DNA of 64,000 bases from Neoceratodus forsteri (Eukaryota; Chordata; Ceratodontiformes; Ceratodontidae): positions 162,664,501 to 162,728,500 of the forward strand of contig CM057456.1 in the NCBI GenBank assembly GCA_016271365.2. The letters run 5' to 3'. The position numbers were made by a program, and so were the translations under genes. This document shows, in pieces, positions 34,297 to 46,859 of this stretch (position 1 is the stretch's first letter; each line of letters starts with the position of its first letter). The notes under the pieces are model-generated. The model was not told the DNA's origin. It searched no databases and saw only the letters and a program-made list of their open reading frames with translations.

Positions 34297-34855
34297 ATAA
34301 CTGTTATTGTTCATCAAGAATATTTCCTCCATTAAACCACATGTTTGGAATGATTCCCAAGCACTACAAAGTGAACTGGGAGGACACCACAGTATGGTAT
34401 GTAATCAAGACAGAAGGCTTTGCAGTACAGCAAGCCCAAAGCCAGTGTATCTATGAAGATGATGTCAGACTGCAATGTTTAGTGACAGCATGAACAGTGC
34501 TCAATGTGGCTGCAGTACATATGTCGGTAGCAGAGACATTTTGAAATAAGCAACCTGAAGTGCCCATATACCTTGTGCATGACCACAAAAACACCAGGAA
34601 GTTCCTTATCTCACTTCCTATAACAGAACATAATGCAATGTGCCAGCCATTTGGACAAGCATTGTTGAGACACAGGAGTGTCCTCTTTCCCAGGGCTGAA
34701 TGAGGCAAAAGCTGAGAGGACTTTCTGCAGTCCTTAGTGTGAGCAATACAGTATATTAGTGTTCTATGTACATCCAAAGTATGGAGTAGCACCTCACCCT
34801 AGTTGGCATGTTGGGGTAATATACAGAAAGATGTACTGTTTGATTTACTGTAAGT

Positions 34856-35840
34856 TCAGATACCACCTTTGGTAGAAATGTAGGATTTGTATGCAAAGAT
34901 ACTCTGTTTTTTGTGAAAAATCAAATAAGGAGGCTCGCACACTAGAGTGTGAAGCTCAGAAATCTTCTGAGCAGAGGTCATTGCAATTAAAAACAATGTT
35001 TTCCATGACAGGAAACATAAGTCACAACTCATAGTAGATTCAAAAGAAGCCAATGTAAATTTCTCCAGAATGAAATTCAAGTCCCAAGGTGGGACTGGAT
35101 TATGAATAGGATGTTTAGTGTTAGGAATACCTGTCAGAAGCGCATGGGACACCTCTAATTGGGCAACCATATGACCATCACTAGGGAATGGAAAGCTGAT
35201 ATAATGGCTAAATTCACCTCAAGAGAGGAATACTGAAGGCTGGAGTCAGACAAAAAGCAAGTATTCCAATGCAGAATTCACAGGACATGTAAAGGGTCTG
35301 CGTTCTGGGAAGCAAACCACAAAGTGAAGTGCTTTCATTTAAGGGAATGAGTATGCCTGGTAGAAAGTTTTCAGCTACTAGCAGGACATCAGTAACCTTA
35401 GGGATACCCCAAAATGTGCAATGGCTATGTCCTCAGGAGCTATGCATGCAGGTGTAGGGACTTCAAGTCAGACGGACCAGGGATCCCTTGCCCTGTGACA
35501 ACAGACCCTATATAGAGATAAGCAGACAGGAGGCCCCGCCACCAGATGTTGAAAGAGTGGAAACCATATCTGATGAGGCCAGAAAGGAGCAGTGAGGATA
35601 AGAGTGGCACTTTTCACCCACAGGTTGAGAAGAACCCTGTGTGTTAAAGGAATGGGGAAATCGTACAGGAATTCCCCTTTCCAGAAGGAGAACATGTCTA
35701 GCCAAAACACTTCAGGCCTTGAAGTAAATGAACAGAAATGTGGTATTTTTGCATGTGTGGTGAGACAAAGGTCCAGCTCAGGATGACGCTTCTTGCCAAG
35801 AGGTAAACACCACATGGGACAGCAGTTCCCATTCAAGAAC
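34856..35840 (-). pseudogene. DIRS tyrosine recombinase region remnant
   Basis: The frame at 35468-35836 has the region between RNase H and recombinase (TAPFWPHQIWFPLFQHLVAG). The frame at 34856-35170 has PPWDLNFILEKFT and FLIAMTSAQKISELHTLV, matching the recombinase box A region of DIRS elements, where TSARRxSEL is usual. The catalytic Arg is replaced by Gln/Lys here, so the enzyme as read would be inactive. Confidence 0.8.
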
Positions 35841-35989
35841 CATTGACTGGGACCTGCTTTACCTGTCTCTTAGGAACATTTTGGAGCTGGGAGAAACATG
35901 GCTGATACAGAGCCCAGTCCTTACTCTCATTGCTTACCTGCATAGGGGATAGCAGTGAGTGACCTCTTGTTTGTTGATGTTATACATCA

Positions 35990-36880
35990 CACTTAGCAGA
36001 GAACTGGGGCAGAGATGATTCTGAAAGGCCTGTAGGGCTGTAGGACAGCCAGTATTTCAAAACATTTATGTGTAGCTCGGCCTCCACCTTGGTCCATAAC
36101 CCATGTGTCCAGTAAGGGCCAAAATGAACACCCAGTCAGAGCTTGAGGCATCCGTGGTGAGGATCTGTACAGGAGCTGGTACAAGGAATGGAATGTTCTT
36201 CAGTAGGTTGCCATGATCCATCCACCACAACAGCTCTCTGTGAAGAGGAGACATGGTGAGAACCATCTGGTTCAGCTTATCCGTCAACTGATCCCACTGG
36301 ACCCTGAGTGTCTACTGAGGGATCCTTATTTGAAGATGTCCAGTAGCATAGTCAATATGGCCACTGTCATGAGGTCCAGGAGACCTATAACATTGGTTGT
36401 GCAGAGACATAATGACTTCTGTATACCAAGGGTACCTGAGCAGTCAAAGTGTCTGCCCTGTCCTGTGGCAGGTGAGGACATCCGTTCTCTGTGTCTAAGA
36501 CTGCCCCATGTATTATGGTCTTTGACCTGGAGTCAATGCAAACTTTGGCACATTTATTGCAATCCCCAAGCCATCGAACAATTGACAATCCAAGATAGGG
36601 TATGTAGCAGAACTTCCTGGAGCTGGCCTTCAGGAGCTTGTCATCAGATAAGGGAAAACATACAGTCCTTCCTGCGAAGGGCTGCTGTGATTACTGCCAA
36701 ACATTTGGTAAAGACCTGTGGTGCAGAAGATAAGCCAAAGGGCAGTATCTTGAACTGACAGTGTTCACCTTCCAGCATAAAGTGGAGGTCTTGTCTGTGG
36801 GATTTCCTGATCTTTATATGAAGGTATGCATCCTTCACATCCAGAGAACAGAGCTAATGCCCCTTCTGTAGTAGAGAGTC
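35990..36880 (-). pseudogene. DIRS reverse transcriptase and RNase H remnant
   Basis: MKDAYLHIKIRKSHRQDLHF then CQFKILPFGLSSAPQVFTKC at 36644-36838 is the DIRS RT core (the LPFGLSSAPxVFTK block is distinctive). Downstream, LTTDASSSDWVF (about 36150) is the RNase H entry with its catalytic Asp, preceded by SPLHRELLWWMDHGNL. Frameshifts divide RT from RNase H. Confidence 0.85.
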
Positions 36881-37149
36881 ATAGCCTGCAGGGATATTCA
36901 AAACCATTGGTATTCAATGTACAGGTTGAGATCCTGAGATTGAACACAGGACTCAGAACCCGTGTCCAGTTTGGGACCAGGCAGTATAGAACCCTTTGTT
37001 TCTCTCCTGAGGAGGAACTAATTCAATGGCATGTTTTGCAATAAAGTCTGAAATCCTTCCTTCAGAAGAGGCAAATGGCCTGGAGGACAAAAGGAAGGAG
37101 GTGCACGATAATCTAGAGGATTTGTAATAGATACATGCATGCCCCTTTC

Positions 37150-39020
37150 AATTATTTCCAGAACTCCCTTTGTCCATCTTGACCTTCAATCATTGTTTCA
37201 GATGCATGGAGATCCTGTCCCACATTCACCCTGGAGGTAACAGCTGAGGAGGGAGGGAGAGTGGGAAAAGAGTCCAACACAAATAAGAGTGGCAGGGCCA
37301 CTGGAACTGATTTCTTAGGGTGATTTTGCATGGGCACCAGGGGAATAGGACCTGGAAGGAGGCCACCTCCCCTACCACAGCCCTGCTGACTGTAGGCATA
37401 ACTACCTTGGACAGCAGATAGACAAAACAAGCCCTGGCCACAACCTCTAGCAAGAGTGGGATACAGGGTCTTCACAGATCTTAGAGTAATTTTTGAAGTC
37501 TGAAGGCCATGTAGGGCCTCTTCAACATCATAGCCAAGCAATTTTGACCCCTTAAAGGAAGCATTCAGAACTGCCTGCTGCATCTTTGGCAACTCTGAGC
37601 CAAGAATACCTTCTCATACAAATGCAAAAGCTTCAGCCCAACAGAGGCATCATAAACATCATAAGCTGAGTGCAGCAAAGTTTGCCAACCTCAGTATTAG
37701 TGGACAATGTTTAAAGCAAATCAGTCTTGGCAGAGCCATCAGGCAAAGCCTGAGCTGCAGTACAGGCAGCTTTCCACAGGGTGTTCTGATATTTGATCAT
37801 GTGGGCCTGGTTGCAATCAAAAGGCCCAGTAATACAGAGGCATAAGTATGTTTGCCCATGACATCCAACCTCATAGATTCCTTATCAGGAGGCAAAGTAC
37901 TCATATGTCTAGGGGCCAGTGATGGGTAAGTTACTTTTCTATTACTTTTGAAAACTTGTTCCAAGCTCTGTGCAATCACTAGCATGGATTGAGAAATACT
38001 GGAAGATGTAATGCACCTTACAGTTACATTTACTTATGTCTTTTATACAAAAAATACGTAACTATAACTGATTACATTTATTTGAAAGTAACTAGCAACT
38101 AACCTATTACTTTCAAAAAATGTAATCTATTACAACTATTTATTATTTTTGTATTGAAATAAATAAGCAACCATAATTGTAAGGTGTATTACTTTTTCTG
38201 GTATGTCTCCATCCTTGCTAGTGACTGCACAGAGCTTCCTGGAACAAGTTTCCAAACATAATAGAAAGTAATAGAAAAAGTAACACCCAACACTGCTAGG
38301 GCTCTAGTCCTATCATGAGCAGCCAAGATGACCATAGAGTCAGTTTCTGGCTGGTTAGCGTAATAATTCTTAGTAGGCGGTGCAAGATACTGCTTATCAG
38401 CCTTTCCAGGGCCTGCAGGCAGGGAGTTTTGTCTGTATCATGCAGCAAAACTAGCATCCTCTAGCATGAGCTATATAGGTGGAATGATAATGAAGAGGCA
38501 CCTTCAAAAATTCCATTAGATTCTTTGTAGTGGGATTTTCCTCTTCCACAACAAAACCTATGTCAGACTGCATTTGCCACATCATGTCTTGCAAAACTGG
38601 GTCCTCAGGAGGAAATCTGGAGTCTAAATCACCATGTCTTCACTACCGGATGATAGGGTAGAACTAGAGTGAGAGGGACCCTCCACAACTCATTCATATT
38701 TCCTCCTCTAAATCCTCCTCTAAGTTCATGAAGTCAGGACTATATTCAATTTTGTCATCATGCAGTGATGATGGGAGTCTGAAAGGGCCAGCAATGCTGT
38801 TGGCAGCTCAGAGGCAGGAATCTTTGATGTGCTACTGGAATCCATTGACAAGGGCTGAGCACTCAAAGGCTCACTGGTGAAATAAGTGTCTGTCATGACA
38901 ACCCTGGCAGAATGCATTGAATCATGTCAGAGATCGATGCTAGCACAGCCTGGTAGTCGAAAGGCACCATAAAAAGGGCAAGGACTACCCGTTAGTCGGC
39001 CAGATAACATGGCCTAATTA
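37150..39020 (-). pseudogene. DIRS gag-like region remnant
   Basis: Serine/proline-rich broken frames, upstream of the RT in the element's own orientation. Pieces include PLSAQPLSMDSSSTSKIPAS (38.8 kb) and a Gly/Pro-rich end with GCGRGGGLLPGPIPLVP (about 37.34 kb), as seen at the gag end of vertebrate DIRS elements. Assignment is by position and composition only. Confidence 0.5.
37917..38295. mobile_element. hAT-like MITE
   Basis: A 379-bp element with CAGTG...CACTG ends and long inverted arms of about 100 bp. The left end CAGTGATGGGTAAGTTACTT pairs with a right end reading CAGTGTTGGGTGTTACTTTT in reverse; shared inner blocks are AACTTGTTCCA, AGCTCTGTGCA and TCACTAGCA. Flanks are CTAGGGGC on the left and CTAGGGCT on the right, an 8-bp duplication if one G was lost from the run. 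These are hAT hallmarks. The interior has no coding frame. Confidence 0.88.
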
Positions 39021-39815
39021 CATTAGCATCATAGTGTCCATACTAGATATGGTAGCACCTAAGCTAAGCCACAGCCTTGGTGTTTCAGTGACAGTTGGGG
39101 GCTATAGTCAATGCCTCCAGAGCAGGTGTGGATGAGGATGTACCTTTTCTCAGCAGCAACTGGGATCTCTCAGGAAAACAGACTTGTCCTTTTGTCTGTG
39201 TCAGTTCTTATGGCTGGATGATGAGGAGGTCCTTGATGTCAACAGTTCCTTGTCCTTATCCTTAGACTTTGATGACCTCTTCTCTGCAGATAGTGAGGGA
39301 GAAGCAGATGTTGAGCCTTTTCCTTCTCCATGCCTGTCAGTACCTTTTATACAAGGTCATTTTAGGAGCCTTGGTGTCTCCTCGTGCCAGGTTGAAGCCC
39401 TGTCAAATCTCAAAAGGTCTTAATTGTGACACTGGCCTAAAGAGCACACAAACTACGTGACGTGTCTTCTTTATGCATTTTATATCTGCATTAACAGTAT
39501 CAAAATAAAGGTTCTTTTGACTCAGAGGCAAACAGCGACAATGACAGAGCACTAAGAAAAGTAAAATAACAAATGGCAATGGTCAGTTAGCGGCATTTCC
39601 TTTAGCAGGTCTGATGAGGATGACTGACGGCAAGAGATAGAGCTGAAAAGTAATTGGCCACCACGTTATATACAGATGCTGCATGTCATTGTGGGAAGGC
39701 CCTGGCTAGCAAAAGTTTCTGAGTGGTCCTGATGCTGATGGCTTACAGTTCCAAAGATGTGGCCTACTGTAGGCAATATCCTCGAAGAAGAGATATAGTT
39801 ATTACAAATGTTAAC

Positions 39816-40394
39816 ACATACAGTACCTACTGAAATGAAATGTCTACCAAGCGTAAAAAAATATATTAATTACAATTTTTTTTTAATTTTGTTAAAGGAT
39901 GATAAGGATGCCTGCAACAAACACATTATAGTCTTTGGAAAGTTATTGCTCTTTATACTTGGGAATTTGTGTTATTACAGACTTGCTTAGCTTATTTCAC
40001 TTAAATCTCCTGTAAAAGATCAGGTGCTGGTTTACAAAGGCCATGGATGAAAATGCCACACCATAACCTTGGCTAATGCTTAAAGGGGCAGGGGATGAAT
40101 GCTAATTGGCAAATGTTTGTAGTGTTTCTATTGACAGTCATAATAGTCATATCTTCTAAAATCAATATTAACTATATCTGAATTAACACTGATGTAAAAA
40201 CTGTGTATTTATGTTGTTTTTCTTTCTAAGGGCAATACTCTATACAGTTCTTTTCTTGAAACCAGTAATTTGGAGTTTTCACTATGTCTGTTTGTATACA
40301 GAGCGTTGAGCATGAGCCATTGATCGATCAGAACAGCGCTAAGTGTTCTGTACACAGACCTTGATACAGTCAGCACTCCAGATTGCTGGTTCCA
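39816..40394. other. Intronic sequence, nothing recognised
   Basis: AT-rich sequence between DIRS and a CR1 fragment; no supported feature. Confidence 0.4.
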
Positions 40395-41255
40395 TAGAAT
40401 CATAGAAACATAGACTCTGTGGGCAGAAAAAAGCCCCATGGCCCATCTTGTTTGCAGTTCCATGTATCTTAGTGTGGAATGTAAGAGCTCTATTGGCTCT
40501 TACGCCTCCTCTCCCACTCCCTGTTTTATGGTCTTTACTAAGCCAATGTATCTGCCTCATATTTATTTGAATCCCCTACTGATTTGGCACAGACCACATC
40601 CTCTGTCAGCTTATTTCACCTCTCCACCACTCCCTGTCAGCTTCATGGAGTCTCTGCTGGTGTTTGCATTCCCATATAGTCTGAACAGCTCCTCGCTATC
40701 CAGTTTATTTACCCTGAGGAGGTATTTGCACATTTCAATCATGCCTCCTCTCTCCCTTCTCTCCTCTAGCGTGTACATGTTTAGATCTGCTAACCTCTCA
40801 TTGTAAGCCCTTCCCTGCTGTCCCTGGATCATCTGGATTACTTTCCTCTGCATTGGCTCACTCTATTTCTGTCCTTAATTAACTGCAGACTCTAAAACTG
40901 TACACTACTCCAGGTGAAGGCGAGGCAGCACCTTCCATCTCCTGCTGCCGATCCCCTTTGTGCATTCCAACATCCTATTTACTACCCACTGCCGTATTGC
41001 ATTGCGCTGATGTCTTTAGACTATCTGAAATGACTACTCTCAACTTAAGTCTTTCTTCTCACTAGTGTTTTTACTACTGTCGTCCCATTCTATATTCAGT
41101 CTTAGGATTTTTGATTCATTTGCAGCACCTTGCAGTCTTTGGCATTTTGAATTGCCTTACTTCTGACAACTTCTCTGATCTACCCAGATCCTCTTTCATA
41201 ATTCGACACCCTCCTCACTATCCACCTGGCCACAGATCTTATTATCATCTCGAGA
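40395..41255 (-). mobile_element. CR1 3' fragment (minus strand)
   Basis: The minus-strand frame at 40611-40853 reads QRKVIQMIQGQQGRAYNERL then ADLNMYTLEERRERGGMIEM, the conserved CR1 ORF2 C-terminus. The 3' terminus lies at 40395-40440 (CATAGAAACATAGACTCTG and GGCCCATCTTGTTTGCAG in plus orientation). The RT part is lost or beyond recognition past 41255. Confidence 0.85.
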
Positions 41256-43462
41256 GCCATGTGTTGCCATGTATCCTTACTCCTATGTTGCATATAAAGA
41301 TGTTCTATGAAGAACTGTTCAGAATGTTGCCGATAAAAGCCAAACAATACAACTAACATTTTTCACATAAACTTTTATTCAGGCACTGGTTAATATGGAT
41401 GATTCTGGAGCATGAGTATCATCTCTGAAAACAAAAACATTACAGGAGCTGCCAATTTAAAATAATTTCCTGCCCTTTTAATGCTGACATTGCAGTACAG
41501 TACAGTACGTGGTGGTGGTGGTGGTGGTGGTGGTGGTGGAGGGTTGTGCCTTGTAGAAGGTAATGTTCTTCAAATGACACAATCAACCACAGTCCCTTCA
41601 GCCTGTTTCTGGGGTTGTACAGGTAGAAGTTAAAGGTCCCATAGCAGATTTTGAGAGGAAGTGGGGATTACCACGCCATGTAATGCATTGCCCATGACTG
41701 CATGTGGAAAGTTGCTGACAGCACCGATTTCTCTTTCCTGCTGTTTTTCTGTATAAGCAATAATATATTGCTGTTTTATACTAGGGTATACTTTGCCCAT
41801 TATTTTTCTGTGTTAACAATGCCTGGTAATACAAATTTCATAATAAAGGTTATAACAAAAATGGTTTCACATGTCGGTTCCACATCCATCCGTCAACCGA
41901 CGCCTCAGTGACAACAAAATTCCAGCGGCGATGGCGTTGCCCAGCAATTGCACTGCCTGACTGCCATCATGGCAAAGCACTGAGTCACATCCCAGCTGTT
42001 TATGGGGCTTTGCCCCCTGAACCCCATGAAAAATTATACTGTATAATCACCTCCAAGTCAGAGGTGTGGGAAACGCCCTGGGGAGGCAATATGGCAGGCG
42101 CTGCAAAATCCTGATCAGTGGAATGACTGTAGATCAGGGTTGCAGTGCCTATATTGCCATCAAGGTAAGGGTTTCACTGCGCTGATGGTACCCAATAAAA
42201 CCTTGCTGTTTCACAAGATTTTTGGAGTAATACTCAGGAAAGAATAACTAGAAAAGATGTTAACACATTCTGACTTTCATTTCTTTTCTTGTTTGATATT
42301 CTTTTATCCCTAGTTGCTGCTGCTGTCTACTCTGTCAGGCTACCTCCCAGCCACATCCATGTCCCTTTCCTATCTCTGATCCAGTTCCATGAGGTCCACT
42401 AGGGCATTTATTCCAATGGGAGAGCATTTCCCCTCTGTTGAGAGCTCCTCAGAAAATTAACAGCCATGGTCTACCTCAGGCCCGTCACATTTAGACACAT
42501 TAGTGAGTAGCTGGGGTGGTGGGACCCAAGACTGCTGTCATTATTTTGCTGTACTGCAGGATTTTTCTGGCTTTCATTTTTCCTGTGGGACACTGCTGGC
42601 TAGGCTCCATGGTGCACCTGTACAAGCATGAAGGTGCACCGAGTCTGGCAGCATCCTCCTCCGTGAATTACCCTCTGGCTGCACTATCATCTGTGATCAC
42701 CTGGGTTGCAGTGTAGTGAGCAGAGTGGAGCCCTCCTCTCCAGTGGAGGAAAGCACTATGGAGGCTCGATCCTCCTCCTCCACCCAGTTGGCCCATAAGT
42801 CCCAGGCCAGTTTCTAGACCGGGGACACTTGCATCTCTGGTGGTAACACTACTGCTGTGCCAGTGGGCTGGTTCAACTTTCATTTTCTGTTGCTGCACCT
42901 CTCCCACCCAAACAAAATAATATTAGAGAACAGGAAGAATATGAGAAACCAGCTCTACCAGTGTAAGTCACAAGGCTGGGGTTTAGCTCATTCTTTATAT
43001 TATTCTGTATTCAGCTTTGGATTTTGTCTCAGCCTTAGATTATGTAAAAGGCTTTTAATTGTCTAGAATAATAACAACCAAATACATCCCACCACCTGAG
43101 TCCCAATCCCAACAGCACTGAAAGATAATAATAAGATCCACCTAAATGCATTTCAGCATTCAAGCATGTTAAGTTTCTTGAGTTTATGTTTGGGTTCTTT
43201 ATAAGAATGAGGATGGCAGGTATCCAGAGAGCAACAACTATACAAAGATAAACGTTAAGCTTTATATAATAAACATAACAAAGGAATCAAAATATATTTC
43301 TATGACAGTATCCTGGGTGGAGAATTATTTCTATAAATGTGTAAGAGAGATATCTGGGTCTGAGGGCAGATGGGGATAACTATGTCCTTTAATGATTTAT
43401 TTTTTAGAGAATATACATTGCATAGGCACTACCTTACAGAGCTAGCAATAATACAGGCTTAC
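41256..43462. other. Intronic sequence with (TGG)n microsatellite
   Basis: A GTG/TGG run of about 31 bases lies at 41509-41539. The rest holds no recognised exon or repeat family. Stretches around 41940-42180 are GC-richer and repeat-like but could not be assigned. Confidence 0.5.
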
Positions 43463-43586
43463 ATGTCAAGTTGATGTCTCCATAAGGTAATGGCAAAAGT
43501 TGCGAGTGCAGTGGGTGATGGGTGTAGCGCAGAATAGGATTTCTCTTATAGATCTGTTCTACAACTTCAGGGTTCAGGCTGTTCTC
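43463..43586 (-). CDS. MYO10: MYO10 exon: start of MyTH4 domain
   Basis: 124-nt exon, intact in frame. Entering in phase 0, it encodes ENSLNPEVVEQIYKRNPILR and YTHHPLHSQLLPLPYGDINL plus T and one base of Leu, then a GTAAGC donor. This is the N-terminal part of MyTH4, the module that with FERM forms the cargo and microtubule binding supramodule. The acceptor is TTCTGTAG. The single leftover base pairs with the first two bases of the exon at 32675 to give Leu, continuing NLTLLRDKGY. Confidence 0.95.
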
Positions 43587-45484
43587 CTACAGAATGGAAG
43601 TGGAGCATTATATTAGCAGTTTTCACCAACAAACAATTATTTTTATGAGATAAACTATATTGGCTGCAGATAACCCAGCAGAGGTTCTTCAAATCTAGCA
43701 GTTATAAGCCCAAACAATCAGATGCCTTTTCTGAACTTGTTAATACTAGCAAAGGAAGGCCAAAAAAAAATACTGTACTTTGAGCCCAATTCTCAGCCTT
43801 AAACAGGGTAGCACAAAATGGATGCTTTGCACCTAAACTGTTGCACAATGACCCACAAGTGCTATACTCAAATGTCTATGCATGTAGCAGAGAGGAGCTC
43901 CCTGCAACAGCGCCTCAGTGCACAGTGGTTGGCCAGATGTTAGCTGGTGTAAATGGAGTCTGTACCCACAAACATCAAGGTATGCACTTGCAACCACAAT
44001 GCAACAGGGCATTTTCTTTTTAATTTCTTGTTTATGCCCCCTTCCTGTCTCTAGTGCCTGACTCCTCTGGAGGCTCAGGCACTATCCAGCTACCCCCTAC
44101 TGCTTTGCTTCATCCTCCATGGAGCCTCAGCTTGCCCTTATGAGGAGATGGGGTGGAGGATACACCCATGAGCATGCAAGTCACCAGGAGGCATAACAAA
44201 GAGCTGAGCCTGGCCCTGGATATACCAAGGTATTTCACAGATGGCACGGGGCTGTTTTTCCTGACTTCTTGAAGGATGCCATCACACAAGCGGGATCAAT
44301 GCACATGCATATACAATGCATGCACAGCATGGATCTCTGGCTGGTGTACTCCTCCCTCCCTCATGCTGCCTTTCTGCACTGGCATTTGTGGTCACTCAGG
44401 AGAATATTGCTGCCAAGACAGCCCCATTCTTCCCATGAAAAATGCAGCCCTAGAGGGACTACAGCAACTAGATGTCTTGTTCCTGGGATATCATTAAGGT
44501 GCTAAAAATAATAAGTGTGTTGAGGAACTAGACTCAAGAAGGGTGTTAGTTGTCAGTCAGGAAATGAGAAGAAGATTCCACAGAGGTATCCAGTGAAAAT
44601 GGCGACTCAGATATGAGCGACTCAGTCTCAGCACCTGTAGTGTCAGCGACCCTGAAAGGGTAGTGACAGGGAAGGACAGGACGAAGGGAAGAAAGACAGG
44701 CATACCAGAAGAGGAGGGAAGGTATGTGAGGTGGTGAGATGGGAAGCTGCCAAGTTGGCCATGTGGCGTGTTGGTGAGGGTGGCTGGCTACAGTGGGAAG
44801 GTGCAGGGATTGGGGCAGGGAGGAACACAATATTTTGTGATTTTTGGAGCATGTGATGTTTTTTTTGTGGTTCTTCCCTCACTGACATGCCCCCAAAGTT
44901 TACTATTATTAGTGAGGGGGTGGGGGGAGGGTGAATCTCTCACATAAATACTAAAGTGAGTTACCTCGCTGTGAGTGCACATTGCCATTTTTATTTTTCT
45001 GGTGTACACTTGCCCAAACAGCGATTACGGTTTTATGATCACCATTATCACACAGAACCCTCTACAGACTGGAACCTGAGTTGGATGAAGGATGGCTAGA
45101 ACTGAAGTAGAAAAGGCATTATTTCCTTGAGTGAGTAGTATGATAGTAGTGTGGATTAGATGGTTCCAGGATGCAATGAAATAACATTTGACTGGATGCA
45201 TTAAGAACAAACTGGCAGAGTACTGTATCTGGTAGTAATAATGTCAAAGATTTTAAGTGCAAGGTCACAGGGTGGACATAATAGATAACTGAACTTCCTC
45301 CATCCAATACAATGCCTAGGTACCCATGTATGACTGGTAATTATCAAGCTAATCACATTTATTATGCACAGACTACATTCTGACTCTTGTGCTTTTCTCC
45401 ACAGTAAAACTGTTCATGTCCATAACATTTCAAGAAATGAAACACAGAAATACTGTACAACACACTCTTCAGTGACTCTCTCAC
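43587..45484. other. Intron between the MyTH4-start and PH3-end exons, unclassified
   Basis: A GAGCCCAATTCTCAG motif at about 43791 resembles a Harbinger-type end, but no partner within this intron was found. The purine-rich stretch 44520-44830 looks like an old repeat 5' region. No exons. Confidence 0.4.
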
Positions 45485-45641
45485 CTTGATGTCCTGAATA
45501 AGCTGTTGTGTAGGTGTATCAATCGGTGCTTTGCTGTCAATCCATTCTGGATTGCACTTGACCACCTAGTTGCCTCATTTAGCAACTTTATAGCCTGACG
45601 ATAGCAGTGCTTGCGGCCATAAGCGGTCACATTCCAATAGC
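45485..45641 (-). CDS. MYO10: MYO10 exon: end of PH3 and linker to MyTH4 (one single-base gap)
   Basis: 157-nt exon. It encodes YWNVTAYGRKHCYRQAIKLL and NEATRWSSAIQN, then in a shifted frame DSKAPIDTPTQQLIQDIK, ending at a GTGAGA donor. Adding one G to the GG run after the AAT (Asn) codon joins the two frames and makes the exit phase 0, as the next exon requires. The C-terminal PH helix carries the conserved TRW. The RQAIK stretch differs from the residues I expect in other vertebrates; this may be real divergence or two compensating indels. Confidence 0.93.
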
Positions 45642-45954
45642 CTGAAAGTACCAGAAACCCCCATGTCATAACACTGTAAATTAAATTTATTACACACTAA
45701 AAGCGTGATCCACAAGTTAGTCTTGCTAGGGCAATTCTCCTTTAAAAGCAGGTCAAAATGGTCATCACCAGCAACAGAGCACAACTTGGAAGGAAGTGAA
45801 GCCAATGCTTCCCCTCCACACTTCTTCTGTGATTAGGGAGTTCTGTGGAAAGAAGATAGCTGCACTGGAAGCAAATCTGTGCCAGGTCACATTCAGACTC
45901 CCCTCAGTCCCCACTGGGTAGTCAGCCCAGGGTTTCCTGGGATATATCAATGAG

Positions 45955-46382
45955 TGCTATATCCCATTCACAGTGCTGCAATTGGTACTTTTGTTTTGTG
46001 ACTTATTCTATTACCTAGTCAGCCTCCTTGACTCCAGTATGGAGTCTGGGGGCAAAACAATAACAACTGCTTGCCACCATGGCTCACAAATGGCCAGGCA
46101 AATTGGGTACATAGCTGAAATGACAGCCCTCCTTGCTGCAGAGGCTACACCCCACGATGCACAGACTTTCAATATTGAACACACGAGAGTTCCTACGCTG
46201 TACAGATGCCAGCATTCCCACCCAATCAGATGTGCACTTTCATATGTTAACCGGGATCTGGTTGGAAGAGGCTTAAGGTGGCCGCAGTGGATGATGCATA
46301 TACCTCAGCAAGTGTGGAGGAGGCCTCTGCACTGCCATACACGTACATAAGGGGTGGAAAACATTTTTAGAATCTGGCCCTA
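45955..46382. repeat. Possible Harbinger-like end, unassigned repeat
   Basis: Ends at 46382 with a motif reading GGGCCAGATTCTAAAAATG on the minus strand, similar to non-autonomous Harbinger termini. No matching second end was found. Confidence 0.3.
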
Positions 46383-46859
46383 GGTATAAAATACATGATC
46401 ATTTGTTTTGACACAGGTTTGCTAACCTGGGTGCATCAGCTCAGATAATACAACACTGTACATGATATAACAAAGCGTAGTACAGGTCAAGTGCTTCTTC
46501 CCTTATTTTGTCTGGTCCACCACTTGGATCACAATGGCCAACATGGCAGCACTTTATCCAATAATCACCAGACTAAAGGAGACTGCCCAAACACTGCACA
46601 GTGCTTCAATTAACTACAGGTTTATTCTTAATGGACACCATAAAATTGACATTTGAGAGACAGGCATAGTCAGGCAGAACGAGAAATGCACTGCAGGAGA
46701 TGGGTTGCTGATATAAAACCATCGCCAAAGTTATGCAAGCAAAACAATGAAACAGCACAAACCTTTAGTTTGTTAAATGGTGCAAAAATGTATTGGCGTA
46801 CCAAATTGCAAAGGCATAGTCATGATGGTGGGCCTAGTATTCTGTAATTTGTCATAAGT

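Larger units (their letters stand above)
32697..39815 (-). mobile_element. DIRS-type tyrosine-recombinase retrotransposon
   Basis: Inverted terminal repeats of about 200 bp bound the region: CAGTTACATAAGAACTTACC onward at 32697-32900, and the inverted, diverged copy at about 39600-39815, sharing TAGGCCACA, CATCAGCATC, GGACCACTCAGA and GCTAGCCAGGG. The sequence at 33072-33104 is a second, inverted copy of the terminal motif, the layout expected of a DIRS internal complementary region. Between the ends the minus strand encodes gag-like, RT, RNase H and tyrosine-recombinase remnants in DIRS order. A CR1 fragment (33105-34296) and a hAT MITE (37917-38295) are inserted. The right border is approximate. 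Confidence 0.85.

Noticed and set aside
43791..46382. A single Harbinger-like element using the GAGCCCAATTCTCAG and GGGCCAGATTCTAAA motifs as its two ends
   Set aside because: It would have to contain the conserved MYO10 exon at 45485-45641, so the motifs more likely belong to separate fragments.
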